From Streptococcus thoraltensis DSM 12221 (GTDB lineage Bacteria; Bacillota; Bacilli; Lactobacillales; Streptococcaceae), in assembly GCF_000380145.1 (NCBI RefSeq), contig NZ_KB904586.1, positions 97,936 through 161,935 of the forward strand: a stretch of 64,000 nucleotides of DNA, in the 5' to 3' direction. The notes beneath the pieces were generated by a model. That model searched no databases, was not told the DNA's origin, and was given only the letters and a program-made list of their open reading frames with translations. Both the position numbers and the translations under genes were made by a program. How positions within the stretch are numbered: position 1 is the first letter of the stretch; each line of letters opens with the position of its first letter. This document shows positions 52,160 to 62,107 of the stretch, in pieces.

Positions 52160-53917
52160 TTATCGTGTTATCCGTCCATCATCTACTGCTTTCAGATGGG
52201 CGAATCTTTGGTTAGTTGACAACAAGTCTTGGGGATTGCCATCCATGATTAGTTGACTTTGCTCCAAAAAGATGACGCGATCAACCTTTTCAATCCCTTT
52301 CAAATGATGGGTAATCCAAATAACTGTTTGTCGGTTCAAAGCAGACATGATGGTGTTAATAAGCCCCATCTCTGTAACAGGATCAAGACCTACGGTCGGT
52401 TCATCAAGAATAACAATTGGCGTTTGTTTGAGCAATATTCGTGCTAAAGCTAAACGGTGACGCTCTCCTCCTGAGAATCGAAGACCTGCCTCATCCACTT
52501 GCGTTGCCAATTGATGAGGTAACTTAGCAATCATTTCTTTCAAGCCGACCTGCTCAAGAACCTGCCAGATTTTTTCTTCGGAGGCGTTGTCATTGCCCAA
52601 TCTCAAATTGTTCAAAATGCTTGTATTGAATAAATAGGGATTTTGTTGCATAATACCAATCTTATCAGCGATAGCATCACCAAACTCAGCAGTTTCAATA
52701 CCAGCCAGCGTAACACTTCCTTGACTGGCTTTTAAATCACCTCTGATAAGACTAGCTAAGGTTGATTTCCCTGTACCACTGCGTCCAAGAATAGCCACTT
52801 TTTGACCTTGTGGAATAGTCAAATTGATATCCTTCAAAATAAGCTCTGAACTATCTTGGTAATAGAATTGCAACTTAGAAATAGCAATATCAAGCGCCTC
52901 ATCCGCCAGTTTTTTAGATAACTTTTCTTGATCCACCGCATCATCCAAATCATTTAGTCGAGTGATGGAATCATGATAAATGACCGTTTCTTGACTAGCT
53001 GCTGATAAACCAGCAAATGCGTCTGCCAATGGAAAGATAGCCAAAACAAAGGCGGCAACCCAGTTAGCCATGCCACCATGGTTGCCAGGGAAACGGTAAC
53101 TAGCCCATGCTAGGACGAATACTGCCACAAGACCAAAGATAACTTCAAAAAGAAGATTTCGCTTTCGGTTAAAGCGTTTAATCTTTTCCTGAATATCTGA
53201 GAGGTCGGCTTGGCTGGCTTCATGAAGTCTGACATAATCTTCCCCGCGTTGGCTAAATATCCAATCAGAAATGCCGAGAACATTATCCGTCAATTCACGA
53301 TAAAGGTGATTTTTGATGTCTTTTTCTCTGGTCTGCCGAGCACCATTTAAGACTAATGAATAAATCGGCATGACAACTACTAAAAGCCCAAACAAGAATA
53401 ACATGACTAAAGCAAACCACCAGGAGAAATAACCTAATCCAAGAATGATAAAGGCATATAAAAGCCAGGCAATTAGTGTTGGAAAGACAGTTCTCAAATA
53501 CAGATTTTGCAGGTGATTAATATCTTCAGCCAAAAGACCGAGCATGTCACCCAAACGAAAATCTTTCTTGATGAAAGCTGCGCGTTTTTCCAGTGACTGA
53601 TAGAGTTTTAATCGTAGCTTAGACGTGATTTTCAAAACCCAGTTGTGGCTGGTTAAACGTTCTAGATAACGAAACAAGGGGCGACTGATACCAAATGCAC
53701 GTGTCAAGACAATAGGGATATAAACCAAGAGGATATTACTTGGCATAGAGGCTGATTTGGAAATCAAAAGCCCTGAGACAAACATGAGTGCTGCACCACT
53801 AAAGAGGGTTATAAATCCTAAGAAAAGCGCTAGGTAAAACCAGTTGCGATATTGCTTGAAAAAAGGCTTCACCCAGTGGTCATTTTTTAAAGATTCTAAA
53901 ATTGACAATTTAAACAT
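52160..53917 (-). CDS. cydC: Thiol reductant ABC exporter subunit CydC
   Basis: 585 residues from the ATG at 53917 (GGAGG 8 bases before it), overlapping the cydD stop by 8 bp. Six membrane helices (residues 25-300) precede the nucleotide-binding domain: Walker A LGRSGTGKST, signature RFSGGERHRLALAR, Walker B PIVILDEPTVGLDP. With CydD it exports glutathione or cysteine, which is required to assemble cytochrome bd. 'ISRPLFRYLERLTSHN' near residue 80 is characteristic of CydC. Last gene of the cydABDC operon. Confidence 0.93.
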   Translation of the reverse strand: MFKLSILESLKNDHWVKPFFKQYRNWFYLALFLGFITLFSGAALMFVSGLLISKSASMPSNILLVYIPIVLTRAFGISRPLFRYLERLTSHNWVLKITSKLRLKLYQSLEKRAAFIKKDFRLGDMLGLLAEDINHLQNLYLRTVFPTLIAWLLYAFIILGLGYFSWWFALVMLFLFGLLVVVMPIYSLVLNGARQTREKDIKNHLYRELTDNVLGISDWIFSQRGEDYVRLHEASQADLSDIQEKIKRFNRKRNLLFEVIFGLVAVFVLAWASYRFPGNHGGMANWVAAFVLAIFPLADAFAGLSAASQETVIYHDSITRLNDLDDAVDQEKLSKKLADEALDIAISKLQFYYQDSSELILKDINLTIPQGQKVAILGRSGTGKSTLASLIRGDLKASQGSVTLAGIETAEFGDAIADKIGIMQQNPYLFNTSILNNLRLGNDNASEEKIWQVLEQVGLKEMIAKLPHQLATQVDEAGLRFSGGERHRLALARILLKQTPIVILDEPTVGLDPVTEMGLINTIMSALNRQTVIWITHHLKGIEKVDRVIFLEQSQLIMDGNPQDLLSTNQRFAHLKAVDDGRITR

Positions 53918-55631
53918 CTTGACCACCTCCCATTGCTGTTACGAGTTGATATAATTGCCCATTTTGAGCCAATAAGTCTTCATAGACACCTTGTTCTACT
54001 AGTTGACCATCATTGAACACAAGAATATCATCCATATCATTCAACCAATGCAGACGATGGGTCGCTAGGAAAACCAGTCGATTTTGGAAAAGTGGCAAGA
54101 TTTTCTCCTTCAACTCCAATTCTGTTTCAATATCCAAATGTGCTGTTGGTTCATCCAGAATCATGATACGCCGTGATTTATCCAAAAAAGCACGAGCTAG
54201 GGCAATGCGCTGCGCCTGACCACCACTAAGTGGGCGAGAACCGCCACCAATCATGGTATCTAAGCCGTCAGGTAACCCTTCTACAAACTCTTCCAAACCA
54301 ACGACTCGAATAGCTTCTTGAATGTCTTCTAGAGTCGCTTCTGGCGTATAAAAGGCAATATTAGCTTTCAAGCTAAGGTCGAACAGATACGGTGACTGCG
54401 GTATGTAAATAACTTGTTTTTGCCAACCATCTTGATTAAGGTTGGGCACTTCTTCTCCATCAATAAGGATTTCTCCTGCTGGCTTATCTAAAAAGCCACT
54501 GATTAGATTGATTAGACTGGATTTACCAGAACCACTCATCCCAATCAGACCCACAGTTTTAAAGCCTTTAACCTGATAAGAAGTTCCTTCAAGAATTGTT
54601 TTATCCTCGTAGGAGATAGCAATATTTTCTAATGACAATTGACTGCTTGCACTCCAAGTATCGATAGCCACTTGTTGCCCACGGATGCTGTCTTGGTTTA
54701 AAATCTTTCCGATGGCTTGCATGGCATTTTTACCATCCAAGGTTGCATGGTAGTCACTTGAAAAATCACGCACGGGCAGGAAGTATTCTGGTGCTAAAAT
54801 CAAGACTGTTAAAGCTGGCAAGAGGTCAAATTCTCCCTTAATCAGACGTAAACCAAGAAAAACAGCTACGACCGCAATTGATAGAGTTGTAAAGAAATCC
54901 AGCGCAAATGTTGATAAAATCCCAATTCTCAAGGCACTCATGGTCGCCTTACGAAAGTTTTCACTGGTCTGATAAATACTGTTGCCATAGCGCTTTGAGA
55001 TACCTAAGAATTTAAGCGTATCAATCCCTCGAAGCGTGTCAAGAAAATGATTAGATAAGACTTGATAACTTTCATACTGCTTATCAGCGCGTGCTTGGGC
55101 AGCCAGCCCTAGAATAATCATAAAAATGATAATGATTGGAAAGACAATGAGTAAAGTAAGACCAGATTCCCAATCCAAAAGAAATACAAAGGCTAAAATA
55201 ATCCATGGAATGATACTCATGTTAATCATTTTGCTGAGAATGAGGTGAATATAATTCTCAACCAAATCAATCCCATCAAGAGCCATGGTAATAGTATTTC
55301 CAGTTCCTTCTTTCTGAACGATGACAGGACCTAAATCAAATAATTTCTTCAGAAGTTTTTGGCGCATCAGTTTGGCTTCTCTCGCTGAAAAATCATCTAA
55401 AATGTTATCTTTAAAAAAGGTCATGACATGTCTACCTAAGTGGCAGAGGAAAAAGAGAATAATCCAGACGATTTGCTGCTTTAGAGGATTCCCCTCCCAG
55501 ACACGAGTGATAGATAAACTCAAAAAATAAGCTTGTCCGATAATAAAGAAAGCTTGCAGGATGTCTAATCCAACAAGCAGTCCAACAATCTGTTTAAAGC
55601 CAGACAAGCGAGTTAAGGCTTTATCAAACAT
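53910..55631 (-). CDS. cydD: Thiol reductant ABC exporter subunit CydD
   Basis: 573 residues. N-terminal membrane domain, then an ATPase with Walker A IGMSGSGKSS, signature PLSGGQAQRIALARAF and Walker B RIMILDEPTAHLD. Partner of CydC in periplasmic/extracytoplasmic thiol supply for cytochrome bd maturation. Its ATG overlaps the cydB stop (TAATG). Its 'GTGNTITMALDGIDLVENYI' segment corresponds to the CydD-type coupling helix. Bacillus literature swaps the CydC and CydD names. Confidence 0.93.
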   Translation of the reverse strand: MFDKALTRLSGFKQIVGLLVGLDILQAFFIIGQAYFLSLSITRVWEGNPLKQQIVWIILFFLCHLGRHVMTFFKDNILDDFSAREAKLMRQKLLKKLFDLGPVIVQKEGTGNTITMALDGIDLVENYIHLILSKMINMSIIPWIILAFVFLLDWESGLTLLIVFPIIIIFMIILGLAAQARADKQYESYQVLSNHFLDTLRGIDTLKFLGISKRYGNSIYQTSENFRKATMSALRIGILSTFALDFFTTLSIAVVAVFLGLRLIKGEFDLLPALTVLILAPEYFLPVRDFSSDYHATLDGKNAMQAIGKILNQDSIRGQQVAIDTWSASSQLSLENIAISYEDKTILEGTSYQVKGFKTVGLIGMSGSGKSSLINLISGFLDKPAGEILIDGEEVPNLNQDGWQKQVIYIPQSPYLFDLSLKANIAFYTPEATLEDIQEAIRVVGLEEFVEGLPDGLDTMIGGGSRPLSGGQAQRIALARAFLDKSRRIMILDEPTAHLDIETELELKEKILPLFQNRLVFLATHRLHWLNDMDDILVFNDGQLVEQGVYEDLLAQNGQLYQLVTAMGGGQDV

Positions 55632-56653
55632 TAATAATGGCCTCCAGTTTTGACGGTCGGCAAAGTAACACGTTTTCTAAAAATATAATATGACCATGCC
55701 ACATAGGCTAATACAAAAGGTACAAGCGTTAAGGCAATAACAGACATGACTTTTAGCGTGTATGGCGATGATGAAGCATTTTCAATCAATAAATCAAATT
55801 TTGAACTTGTTGAACTAATCATGACGCGTGGGAACAAGCCTTGGAATAAAAGCACTACGACTGCAATCAGAGTAAAGCCACTTGATAAAAAGGCAGTCAA
55901 TTCTTTCTTCATAAAGACACAAAAGTGTGCAATAACTGTCAACACAACAATCAAGAGAACCAAAAGACTAGTCAACAAAGTATGTCTTTGGAAAAAGTCT
56001 GTTTGGAAAAAGAGTAAGATAGCAAAGACAACAAGACCAAGATACAGTACCCAGTAAAACAGTGAGGCATAGTTACGAGCGCGCTCACGAACTGGTCCTT
56101 CTGTTTTAAGGGAAATATAGTTTAAACCATGAAGGTAGGAAAGTAAGGTTACAGCGACACCACCAACAACTGAGAAGACGTTAACATAATCTGTAAAACC
56201 AGCACTTGCATTACCCGCAGCATCCAATGGTATCCCTTGTACCAGACTAGTGAATAATAAACCAAAGAAGAACGGTACCATAGTTGAACCAATGGTCAGG
56301 GTCCAGTTCCAAAGATTTTTTTGTTTTGGATCACAGTTAGCACGAAATTCGAATGAAACACCACGAATAATCAACCCAACAAGGATAAGTAAGAGGATAA
56401 GGTAATAACCACTGAAAAGTGAGGCGTACCAGTATGGGAAAGACGCAAACATGGCACCACCCGCTGTCAAGAGCCAAACTTCGTTACCATCCCAAACAGG
56501 ACCAATGGTATTAACAATTTGATCTTTTTCTTCTTCGTTATGAGCTAATGACTGAACAGACATTCCAACTCCAAAGTCAAATCCTTCTAAGAAGAAAAAC
56601 ATTGAAAAGAGTAAACCGATTAGGAAAAACCAGAAAAATTGTAAACCTGACAT
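55631..56653 (-). CDS. cydB: Cytochrome bd quinol oxidase subunit II
   Basis: 340 residues, about 8 membrane helices. Conserved 'FFLEGFDFGVGM' with Asp and 'GPVWDGNEVWLLTAGGAMFASFPYWYA' (Trp57/Asp58 region) are intact. It stabilises the haem-bearing subunit CydA and contributes to the proton and oxygen paths. The start overlaps the cydA stop (TAATG) and the stop overlaps the cydD start. That coupling suggests fixed stoichiometry. Confidence 0.95.
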   Translation of the reverse strand: MSGLQFFWFFLIGLLFSMFFFLEGFDFGVGMSVQSLAHNEEEKDQIVNTIGPVWDGNEVWLLTAGGAMFASFPYWYASLFSGYYLILLLILVGLIIRGVSFEFRANCDPKQKNLWNWTLTIGSTMVPFFFGLLFTSLVQGIPLDAAGNASAGFTDYVNVFSVVGGVAVTLLSYLHGLNYISLKTEGPVRERARNYASLFYWVLYLGLVVFAILLFFQTDFFQRHTLLTSLLVLLIVVLTVIAHFCVFMKKELTAFLSSGFTLIAVVVLLFQGLFPRVMISSTSSKFDLLIENASSSPYTLKVMSVIALTLVPFVLAYVAWSYYIFRKRVTLPTVKTGGHY

Positions 56654-58074
56654 TAATATACTCCTTTCTCAAATGGATCAATACTAGATGGACTAGATAA
56701 GGTGATTTCTTGATGCTCAGGACCATGTTTTAGCTCACGAATGATAAAGGTGACCATAGCTGCTGCCAAACCGCTAAACAGCAAGAAATAAATAATATTA
56801 GACGTTAAAAGTGATGCTACCGATACGTTTGGCGATACACTTTCTTTGATAGTAAAGAGACCGTAAACAGTCCAAGGATAACGTCCGTTTTCGGTTATAA
56901 TCCAGCCAAAGCTATTTGATAAGAATGGCGCAAATGTCGTTAAAGCAACAATCCAAAGCATCCAATTTTTTTCAAATAGAATTGGTTTCTTTTTACGAGT
57001 TAACCAGAGACCAACAACAGAAACACCAAGCATCAATGTACCAAAACCTGCCATGATACGGAAACCGTAAAAGAGTAGGTTAACCATTGGGAAATAGTCA
57101 CGTTCGCCATATTTTTCGATTAACTCTTTATTGGCTGTTTCCATACCTTTTACAGCACCTGATGGTTTACCATAAGACAGAATTGATAGCATGTAGGGTA
57201 CTTTGACACCAAAGACCTGTTTATGCTCTGCTTCATTTGCCCAGGCAACAACAGTCCAAGCAGCAGGATCACCAGAATCCTCATAATCACCTTCCATTGC
57301 GGCAAATTTCATCGGTTGATCCTTGAGGAGAGCTTTCATTTGTAAATCTCCAGCTCCAAGAACGGAAATCGAACCAACCAAAGCAACCAGCAAGCCAATA
57401 CGAAGTGATTTTTGGTAAAGTTTTTGGACAGAATCAGTTAAGGTATCACGTTTTAACAAACGAAAGGCAGCCATACCGGCAACCACAATACCACCCATAG
57501 TAATAGCACCAGTAATAACGTGCGAAAACTCATAGAAGAATTGAGGGTTGGTAATAAGCGCAAAGAAATCCGTCATCTGTGCACGACCATTTTTTACCGT
57601 GTAGCCAACTGGGTGTTGCATAAAGCTATTGGCAACCAGAATCCAAAAAGCAGACATGAGTGACCCAAAGACCACTAACCAAATAAAGCTAGCATGCAAC
57701 TTTTTACTAATCTTTGGATTATCCCATGTGAACATCCAAAGCCCCAAGAAAGTTGACTCAAGGAAAAAGGCTAAGAGTGCTTCAACCGCCAATGGTGCGC
57801 CGAAAATATCTCCGACAAAACGAGAATAATCAGACCAGTTCATCCCAAATTGGAATTCCTGAATAATTCCCGTAACAACACCCACTGCAAAACTGAGTAA
57901 CATGATGTTTCCCCAAAACTTGGCTAACTTCTTGTACTCCTCATTTTTTGTGACCACGTAACAAGTTTCCATGACCGCAACCACAATCAATGTCCCAATA
58001 CTAAAAGGTACAAAGAAAAAGTGAAAAACAGTTGTCATGGCAAACTGGAAACGTGCTAAAGTTTCAATTGTCAT
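56653..58074 (-). CDS. cydA: Cytochrome bd quinol oxidase subunit I
   Basis: 473 residues. It binds haems b558, b595 and d and reduces oxygen to water with electrons from quinol. The haem ligand His18 is in 'TTVFHFFFVPFSIG'. 'FWGNIMLLSFAVGVVTGIIQEFQFG' and 'SNSFGWIITENGRYPWTVYGL' are diagnostic. The Q-loop is the short type, as in other Gram-positives. It has its own 98-bp leader region after ndh. Two AACGTT motifs in it are weakly CcpA-like. As streptococci make no haem, activity needs haem from the medium. Confidence 0.95.
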   Translation of the reverse strand: MTIETLARFQFAMTTVFHFFFVPFSIGTLIVVAVMETCYVVTKNEEYKKLAKFWGNIMLLSFAVGVVTGIIQEFQFGMNWSDYSRFVGDIFGAPLAVEALLAFFLESTFLGLWMFTWDNPKISKKLHASFIWLVVFGSLMSAFWILVANSFMQHPVGYTVKNGRAQMTDFFALITNPQFFYEFSHVITGAITMGGIVVAGMAAFRLLKRDTLTDSVQKLYQKSLRIGLLVALVGSISVLGAGDLQMKALLKDQPMKFAAMEGDYEDSGDPAAWTVVAWANEAEHKQVFGVKVPYMLSILSYGKPSGAVKGMETANKELIEKYGERDYFPMVNLLFYGFRIMAGFGTLMLGVSVVGLWLTRKKKPILFEKNWMLWIVALTTFAPFLSNSFGWIITENGRYPWTVYGLFTIKESVSPNVSVASLLTSNIIYFLLFSGLAAAMVTFIIRELKHGPEHQEITLSSPSSIDPFEKGVY

Positions 58075-58172
58075 AAAATCCCTCCAGGGAAAAATTTAAT
58101 AAACGTTTTACGTTAAGAAATCCTTTTTCCTGTGGGATTTCCCAACGTTTTCCTATACAATATTTTACCTTA

Positions 58173-59378
58173 TTAATGGTAAAAATCAAAGCGACCTTTG
58201 GCCAAAAGTTCTTTTAAACCGCCCATATCAACAAGTGATTTGTCAACGATAACTTTTTTCATTGCTGAAGCTGGATAACCTTTAAGAGACTTCGTGCCAA
58301 CTTTACCTAGACCATGCGTATTACCAATTGAGGCAACTGTACCTTGCTCATTATAAGTAAAGGCTTCTGTTGCTTCGCCTTTTAATTGGTGAGCCAAGTT
58401 TTTAGCTGTATGTTTACCCATTTGAGTTGCGATTTGAGCTGTCGTGGGGTAAGGACGGTCATTTTCAGGATTCATAAAGGCAGAAACGTCACCGATAACA
58501 TAAACATTTTCGTAATTTGGATGACGTAAATCAGATTGAACAACTACACGACCACGGCGTTGAGCAAAGCCTGATGTTTCCATAACATGACTGCCGCTGA
58601 CACCAGTTGTCCAAACAATTGTTCCAGCTTCTACAAACTTGGTTGTATCATCGTCTCCTTTTGTGTAAACAACTTTTCCTTCTTGGATTTCCTTAATTTT
58701 GGCACCAAGCATAAGAGTAATATGACGTTTTTCCATAACGTCCATTGCGTATTGCGCCATGTCACGATCAAACATCGGGAGGATACTGTCCATTGCTTCT
58801 ACACAAGTGATGGAAATTTCTTCTGGTTTAACACCAGCAATTTCAGCATAACGTTTTCTTTCATCAGCAAAAGCTCCCGCCAACTCGATACCAGTAAAGC
58901 CGGCTCCACAGATGAGCAGTTTCAAAAGATTGGCGTCTTTTGTTTCGCGGTATTTTTTCATCATTGATAGAACGTGTTCGTATACTTGGTTAGCTGTGTT
59001 AATATCAACCATTTCAAGAGCATTATCTCTAACACCTTGAATACCGAAGGTTTCCGAACAAAAGCCAAGTGAAATAACGAGATAATCATAAGACATGCTA
59101 CCTGTTTTTTCTAACTGGATTGTTTTAGCGTCACAATCAATTTTTTCTACATTATCTTGTAAGAAAGTTACTTTTTTAGTATCAATAACATCAACAATAG
59201 GAAATGAAATTTTATCTGCATGGTGACTACCAGATGCTACTTCATGAAGCTCAGTGGCTTCATAGTGGTATGAATTGCGATCAATCAAGGTAATATTGAA
59301 ATCTCCTGATTGTTTTTGTAAATCACGTACAGTTTTGAGACCGGCGTAACCAGCTCCTAGAACGACTACTTCTGTCAT
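58173..59378 (-). CDS. ndh: NDH-2 type II NADH dehydrogenase (short form)
   Basis: 401 residues, the plain two-Rossmann NDH-2: FAD loop VLGAGYAGLK, NADH loop 'LLICGAGFTGIELAGAF', 'VYVIGDVSAF'. The C-terminal amphipathic region (SAMKKVIVDKSLVDMGGLKELLAKGRF) serves as membrane anchor. It oxidises NADH and reduces demethylmenaquinone without pumping protons. It lies 12 bp after menA and ahead of cydA, so NADH, quinone and oxidase are encoded in a row. It lacks the DoxX extension of the paralogue at 48.5-50.4 kb. Confidence 0.93.
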   Translation of the reverse strand: MTEVVVLGAGYAGLKTVRDLQKQSGDFNITLIDRNSYHYEATELHEVASGSHHADKISFPIVDVIDTKKVTFLQDNVEKIDCDAKTIQLEKTGSMSYDYLVISLGFCSETFGIQGVRDNALEMVDINTANQVYEHVLSMMKKYRETKDANLLKLLICGAGFTGIELAGAFADERKRYAEIAGVKPEEISITCVEAMDSILPMFDRDMAQYAMDVMEKRHITLMLGAKIKEIQEGKVVYTKGDDDTTKFVEAGTIVWTTGVSGSHVMETSGFAQRRGRVVVQSDLRHPNYENVYVIGDVSAFMNPENDRPYPTTAQIATQMGKHTAKNLAHQLKGEATEAFTYNEQGTVASIGNTHGLGKVGTKSLKGYPASAMKKVIVDKSLVDMGGLKELLAKGRFDFYH

Positions 59379-59390
59379 TTGAGACTCCTT

Positions 59391-60290
59391 CTAAAAAATA
59401 AGACCAATTGAATAGGTTAGCACAAGACAACTAGCTCCCAACGCTAAGATGCGAATAGCACAAGGAAAAGTTTCAATCTTGATCTGTTTTTGCCACAATT
59501 GTTTACTCTGTCCGTAGATAAATGGAATGAGTAGCAGGGTTAGTAAAACACTTAAGGGGGCTAAACCAAAAAAGTATTGACATACTATAGATACAAAAGC
59601 TAATACATTTGCCATACTAAATAGGATTAAGGCTCCTCTTTTACCTGTATAATGCACTAAAGTATAGCGGTGATTAGCTTCGTCTTCTTCCAAATCACAA
59701 AGATTATTTGCCAACATAAGGTTAGCAATCCAAAGTGTATTAGGAAGTGAAATTAAAGCAATGTTACCTAGTTCCTTCAACTGCCATGAAAACACTTGAT
59801 AAGTATTTAAATACACACAAATAAGCGTAATCATAAAACCCATGGTAAAACCAGAAAAGATTTCACCTAGAGGAAGACTTGATAGGGGTTTGGGACCTGA
59901 AGAATAAAAGATACCGACAGCATAGCAAAATCCACCCATCACTAAGAGTGGCCAGCCAACTTGTGTAGCCAAATAGAGACCAATAAGAAGAGATGAAGTA
60001 AAAAGAACAAACATCAATCGTTTGATCGTCTTCAAAGAAAGGTTCTCTCTCCCAATAATATTAGTTTGCTTTTGGTATAAATCATCCTTGGCATTAAGAT
60101 AGTCATTGTAATTATCCCAAGCATCCACAAACATATTGAATAAGACCATTGATATAAAATACAAGAAGACTAGGTCAATATGAGTGCTGTCATAGTAATA
60201 GGACGAAAAACAAAGACCGATAAAGAAAGGTAGGATACTAGCTGTTTTGGCTTTAATTTCGACTAATTCCAGAAATATGGGGAAAGTCAA
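59391..60290 (-). CDS. menA: 1,4-dihydroxy-2-naphthoate polyprenyltransferase
   Basis: 299 residues from a TTG at 60290, chosen because GGAGG lies 8 bases before it. The frame continues 12 codons up, but a TATAAT there suggests transcription starts in that stretch. UbiA family with about 9 helices. The two Asp motifs are 'VDAWDNYNDYLNAKDD' and 'NNLCDLEEDEANHRYTLVHY'. It attaches a prenyl chain to DHNA to form demethylmenaquinone. None of menFDHCEB is present in the window. S. agalactiae is known to use external DHNA, and the same may hold here. Confidence 0.9.
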   Translation of the reverse strand: MTFPIFLELVEIKAKTASILPFFIGLCFSSYYYDSTHIDLVFLYFISMVLFNMFVDAWDNYNDYLNAKDDLYQKQTNIIGRENLSLKTIKRLMFVLFTSSLLIGLYLATQVGWPLLVMGGFCYAVGIFYSSGPKPLSSLPLGEIFSGFTMGFMITLICVYLNTYQVFSWQLKELGNIALISLPNTLWIANLMLANNLCDLEEDEANHRYTLVHYTGKRGALILFSMANVLAFVSIVCQYFFGLAPLSVLLTLLLIPFIYGQSKQLWQKQIKIETFPCAIRILALGASCLVLTYSIGLIF

Positions 60291-60440
60291 GCAAGATACC
60301 TCCAAACTAAAAAGTTTTTCAAACACTATTATTATATAGGAATCTATGTATATTTAAAGTAAAACGACCTAAAATTTCACAAAAATAGTGATTTTTTAAC
60401 TAGACGATATAGTATTCAAATACTTATCATAAACCATAAA

Positions 60441-60468
60441 AAATCCAGAACTTTTAAGAACTGGATTT
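60441..60468 (-). terminator. Terminator of the ylxM-ffh operon
   Basis: AAATCCAG pairs with CTGGATTT around a 12-nt loop; the minus strand continues TTTTTT. It lies 14 bases after the ffh stop. Confidence 0.85.
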
Positions 60469-60481
60469 AAGGATATTTTAT

Positions 60482-62050
60482 TTATTTTTTGCGTTTTTTC
60501 TTAGCTTTTTTGATTTTATTAGCTTGACGTTTCATCGCCTGTTTCATCATAAATGAACCAGCTTTTCCTTTAATTCCACCGCCAAACATTTGACTCATAT
60601 CCATATCACCACCAAATGCTGACAGGTCGGGCATGCCGCCTTTTCCCATCATTCCTTCAAGAGCAGACATATCCATACCACTCATATCTGGCATATTCTT
60701 AGGTAGGTTATTGGGATTAATACCCATTTGACGCATGGCTTTTTCCATGTCTCCAGACATGACACCTTGCATCATTTGTTTTGCCTGATTAAAGTCTTTA
60801 ATGAACTTATTGACTTCCACAAAACTGTTACCCGAACCAGCGGCAATACGACGACGACGACTTGGGTTTAAAAGGTCTGGATTTTCACGCTCTTCTGGAG
60901 TCATTGATGAAACAATGGCACGCTTACGAGCAACTTGTTTTTCATCAACTTTGAGATTAGCTAAGGCAGGGTTCCCAGCCATCCCTGGAAGCATCTTCAA
61001 GAGATCTTCCATAGGCCCCATATTTTGAACTTGGTCAAGTTGGTCAATGAAATCGTTGAAATCAAAAGTGTTCTCACGCATCTTCTCAGCTAATTCCATG
61101 GAACGTTTCTCATCATATTCCTGACTAGCTTTTTCAATTAGGGTGAGCAAGTCTCCCATCCCCAAGATACGACTTGACATACGATCTGGATGGAAGGTTT
61201 CAATGTCAGTAATTTTTTCACCCGTACCGGTGAATTTAATTGGTTTACCAGTAATTTCTCGAATAGAAAGTGCCGCACCACCACGCGTATCACCGTCAAT
61301 CTTAGTTAGGATAACACCTGTGATGTTTAATTGTTCGTTAAATTCACGCGCGACATTGGCAGCTTCTTGACCAATCATTGAGTCAACAACTAAGAGAATC
61401 TCGTTTGGCTGTGCCAAAGCCTGCACATCACGGAGCTCTTGCATCAAGGTTTGATCAATCTGCAGACGACCAGCTGTATCAATAAGAACATAGTCATTAT
61501 GATTTTGACGGGCTTGCTCAAGACCTTGCTTAACAATCTCTACTGCCGATGTCTCAGTCCCCATATCGAAAACTGGTACATTGATTTGGCTACCAAGTGT
61601 TTTCAACTGGTCAATAGCTGCTGGACGGTAAATATCGGCAGCAATCATCATAGGACGAGCGTTTTCTTCCTTGATTAATTTATTAGCCAATTTACCAGCG
61701 AAGGTGGTTTTACCTGCCCCTTGAAGACCAGCCATCATGATAATGGTTGGAATCTTAGGTGATTTTTCAAGTTCAGCAGTCTCTGAACCAAGAATTTCAG
61801 TTAATTCCTCATTAACAATCTTAATGATTTGTTGGGTTGGATCAAGTGTATCAATGATTTCCTGACCAACTGCACGTTCACGAATGCGCTTGATAAAGGT
61901 TTTCACCACCGGTAGGGCAACGTCTGCTTCAAGTAGGGCAAGACGAATTTCCTTGGTGACTTCCTGAACCTCTTTCTCAGAAAGTTTCTTTTTCCCACGA
62001 ATATTTTTAAAGACGCCCTGCAAGCGTTCTGTTAAGCTTTCAAAAGCCAT
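60482..62050 (-). CDS. ffh: Signal recognition particle protein Ffh
   Basis: 522 residues from the ATG at 62050 (AGAGG 9 bases before); an ATG three codons earlier abuts that site. N domain, then the GTPase G domain with GLQGAGKTTFAGKLA, 'DTAGRLQID' and 'TKIDGDTRGGAALS'. The methionine-rich M domain is from about 330, with GSGNSFVEVNKF and a long Gly/Met tail (MGKGGMPDLSAFGG). It binds signal sequences and 4.5S RNA to deliver proteins to the membrane. Downstream gene of the ylxM-ffh pair. Confidence 0.97.
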   Translation of the reverse strand: MAFESLTERLQGVFKNIRGKKKLSEKEVQEVTKEIRLALLEADVALPVVKTFIKRIRERAVGQEIIDTLDPTQQIIKIVNEELTEILGSETAELEKSPKIPTIIMMAGLQGAGKTTFAGKLANKLIKEENARPMMIAADIYRPAAIDQLKTLGSQINVPVFDMGTETSAVEIVKQGLEQARQNHNDYVLIDTAGRLQIDQTLMQELRDVQALAQPNEILLVVDSMIGQEAANVAREFNEQLNITGVILTKIDGDTRGGAALSIREITGKPIKFTGTGEKITDIETFHPDRMSSRILGMGDLLTLIEKASQEYDEKRSMELAEKMRENTFDFNDFIDQLDQVQNMGPMEDLLKMLPGMAGNPALANLKVDEKQVARKRAIVSSMTPEERENPDLLNPSRRRRIAAGSGNSFVEVNKFIKDFNQAKQMMQGVMSGDMEKAMRQMGINPNNLPKNMPDMSGMDMSALEGMMGKGGMPDLSAFGGDMDMSQMFGGGIKGKAGSFMMKQAMKRQANKIKKAKKKRKK

Positions 62051-62107
62051 TTTAGTCATCCTCTTTCTTACTTATTAGTCAAAATGATAAGGCTAAAAAT
62101 GCCCAAA

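Noticed and set aside
58075..58172. CcpA cre site upstream of cydA
   Set aside because: Two AACGTT cores occur, but neither flank reaches the TGWAAACGNTWWCA consensus well enough to call.
60376..60392. TTTCAC-N7-GTGATTT upstream of menA considered as a Rex operator
   Set aside because: Rex sites read TTGTGA-N6-TCACAA; here the half-sites point the wrong way and the ends lack TT/AA. Similar lone half-sites near ald and rex are no better.
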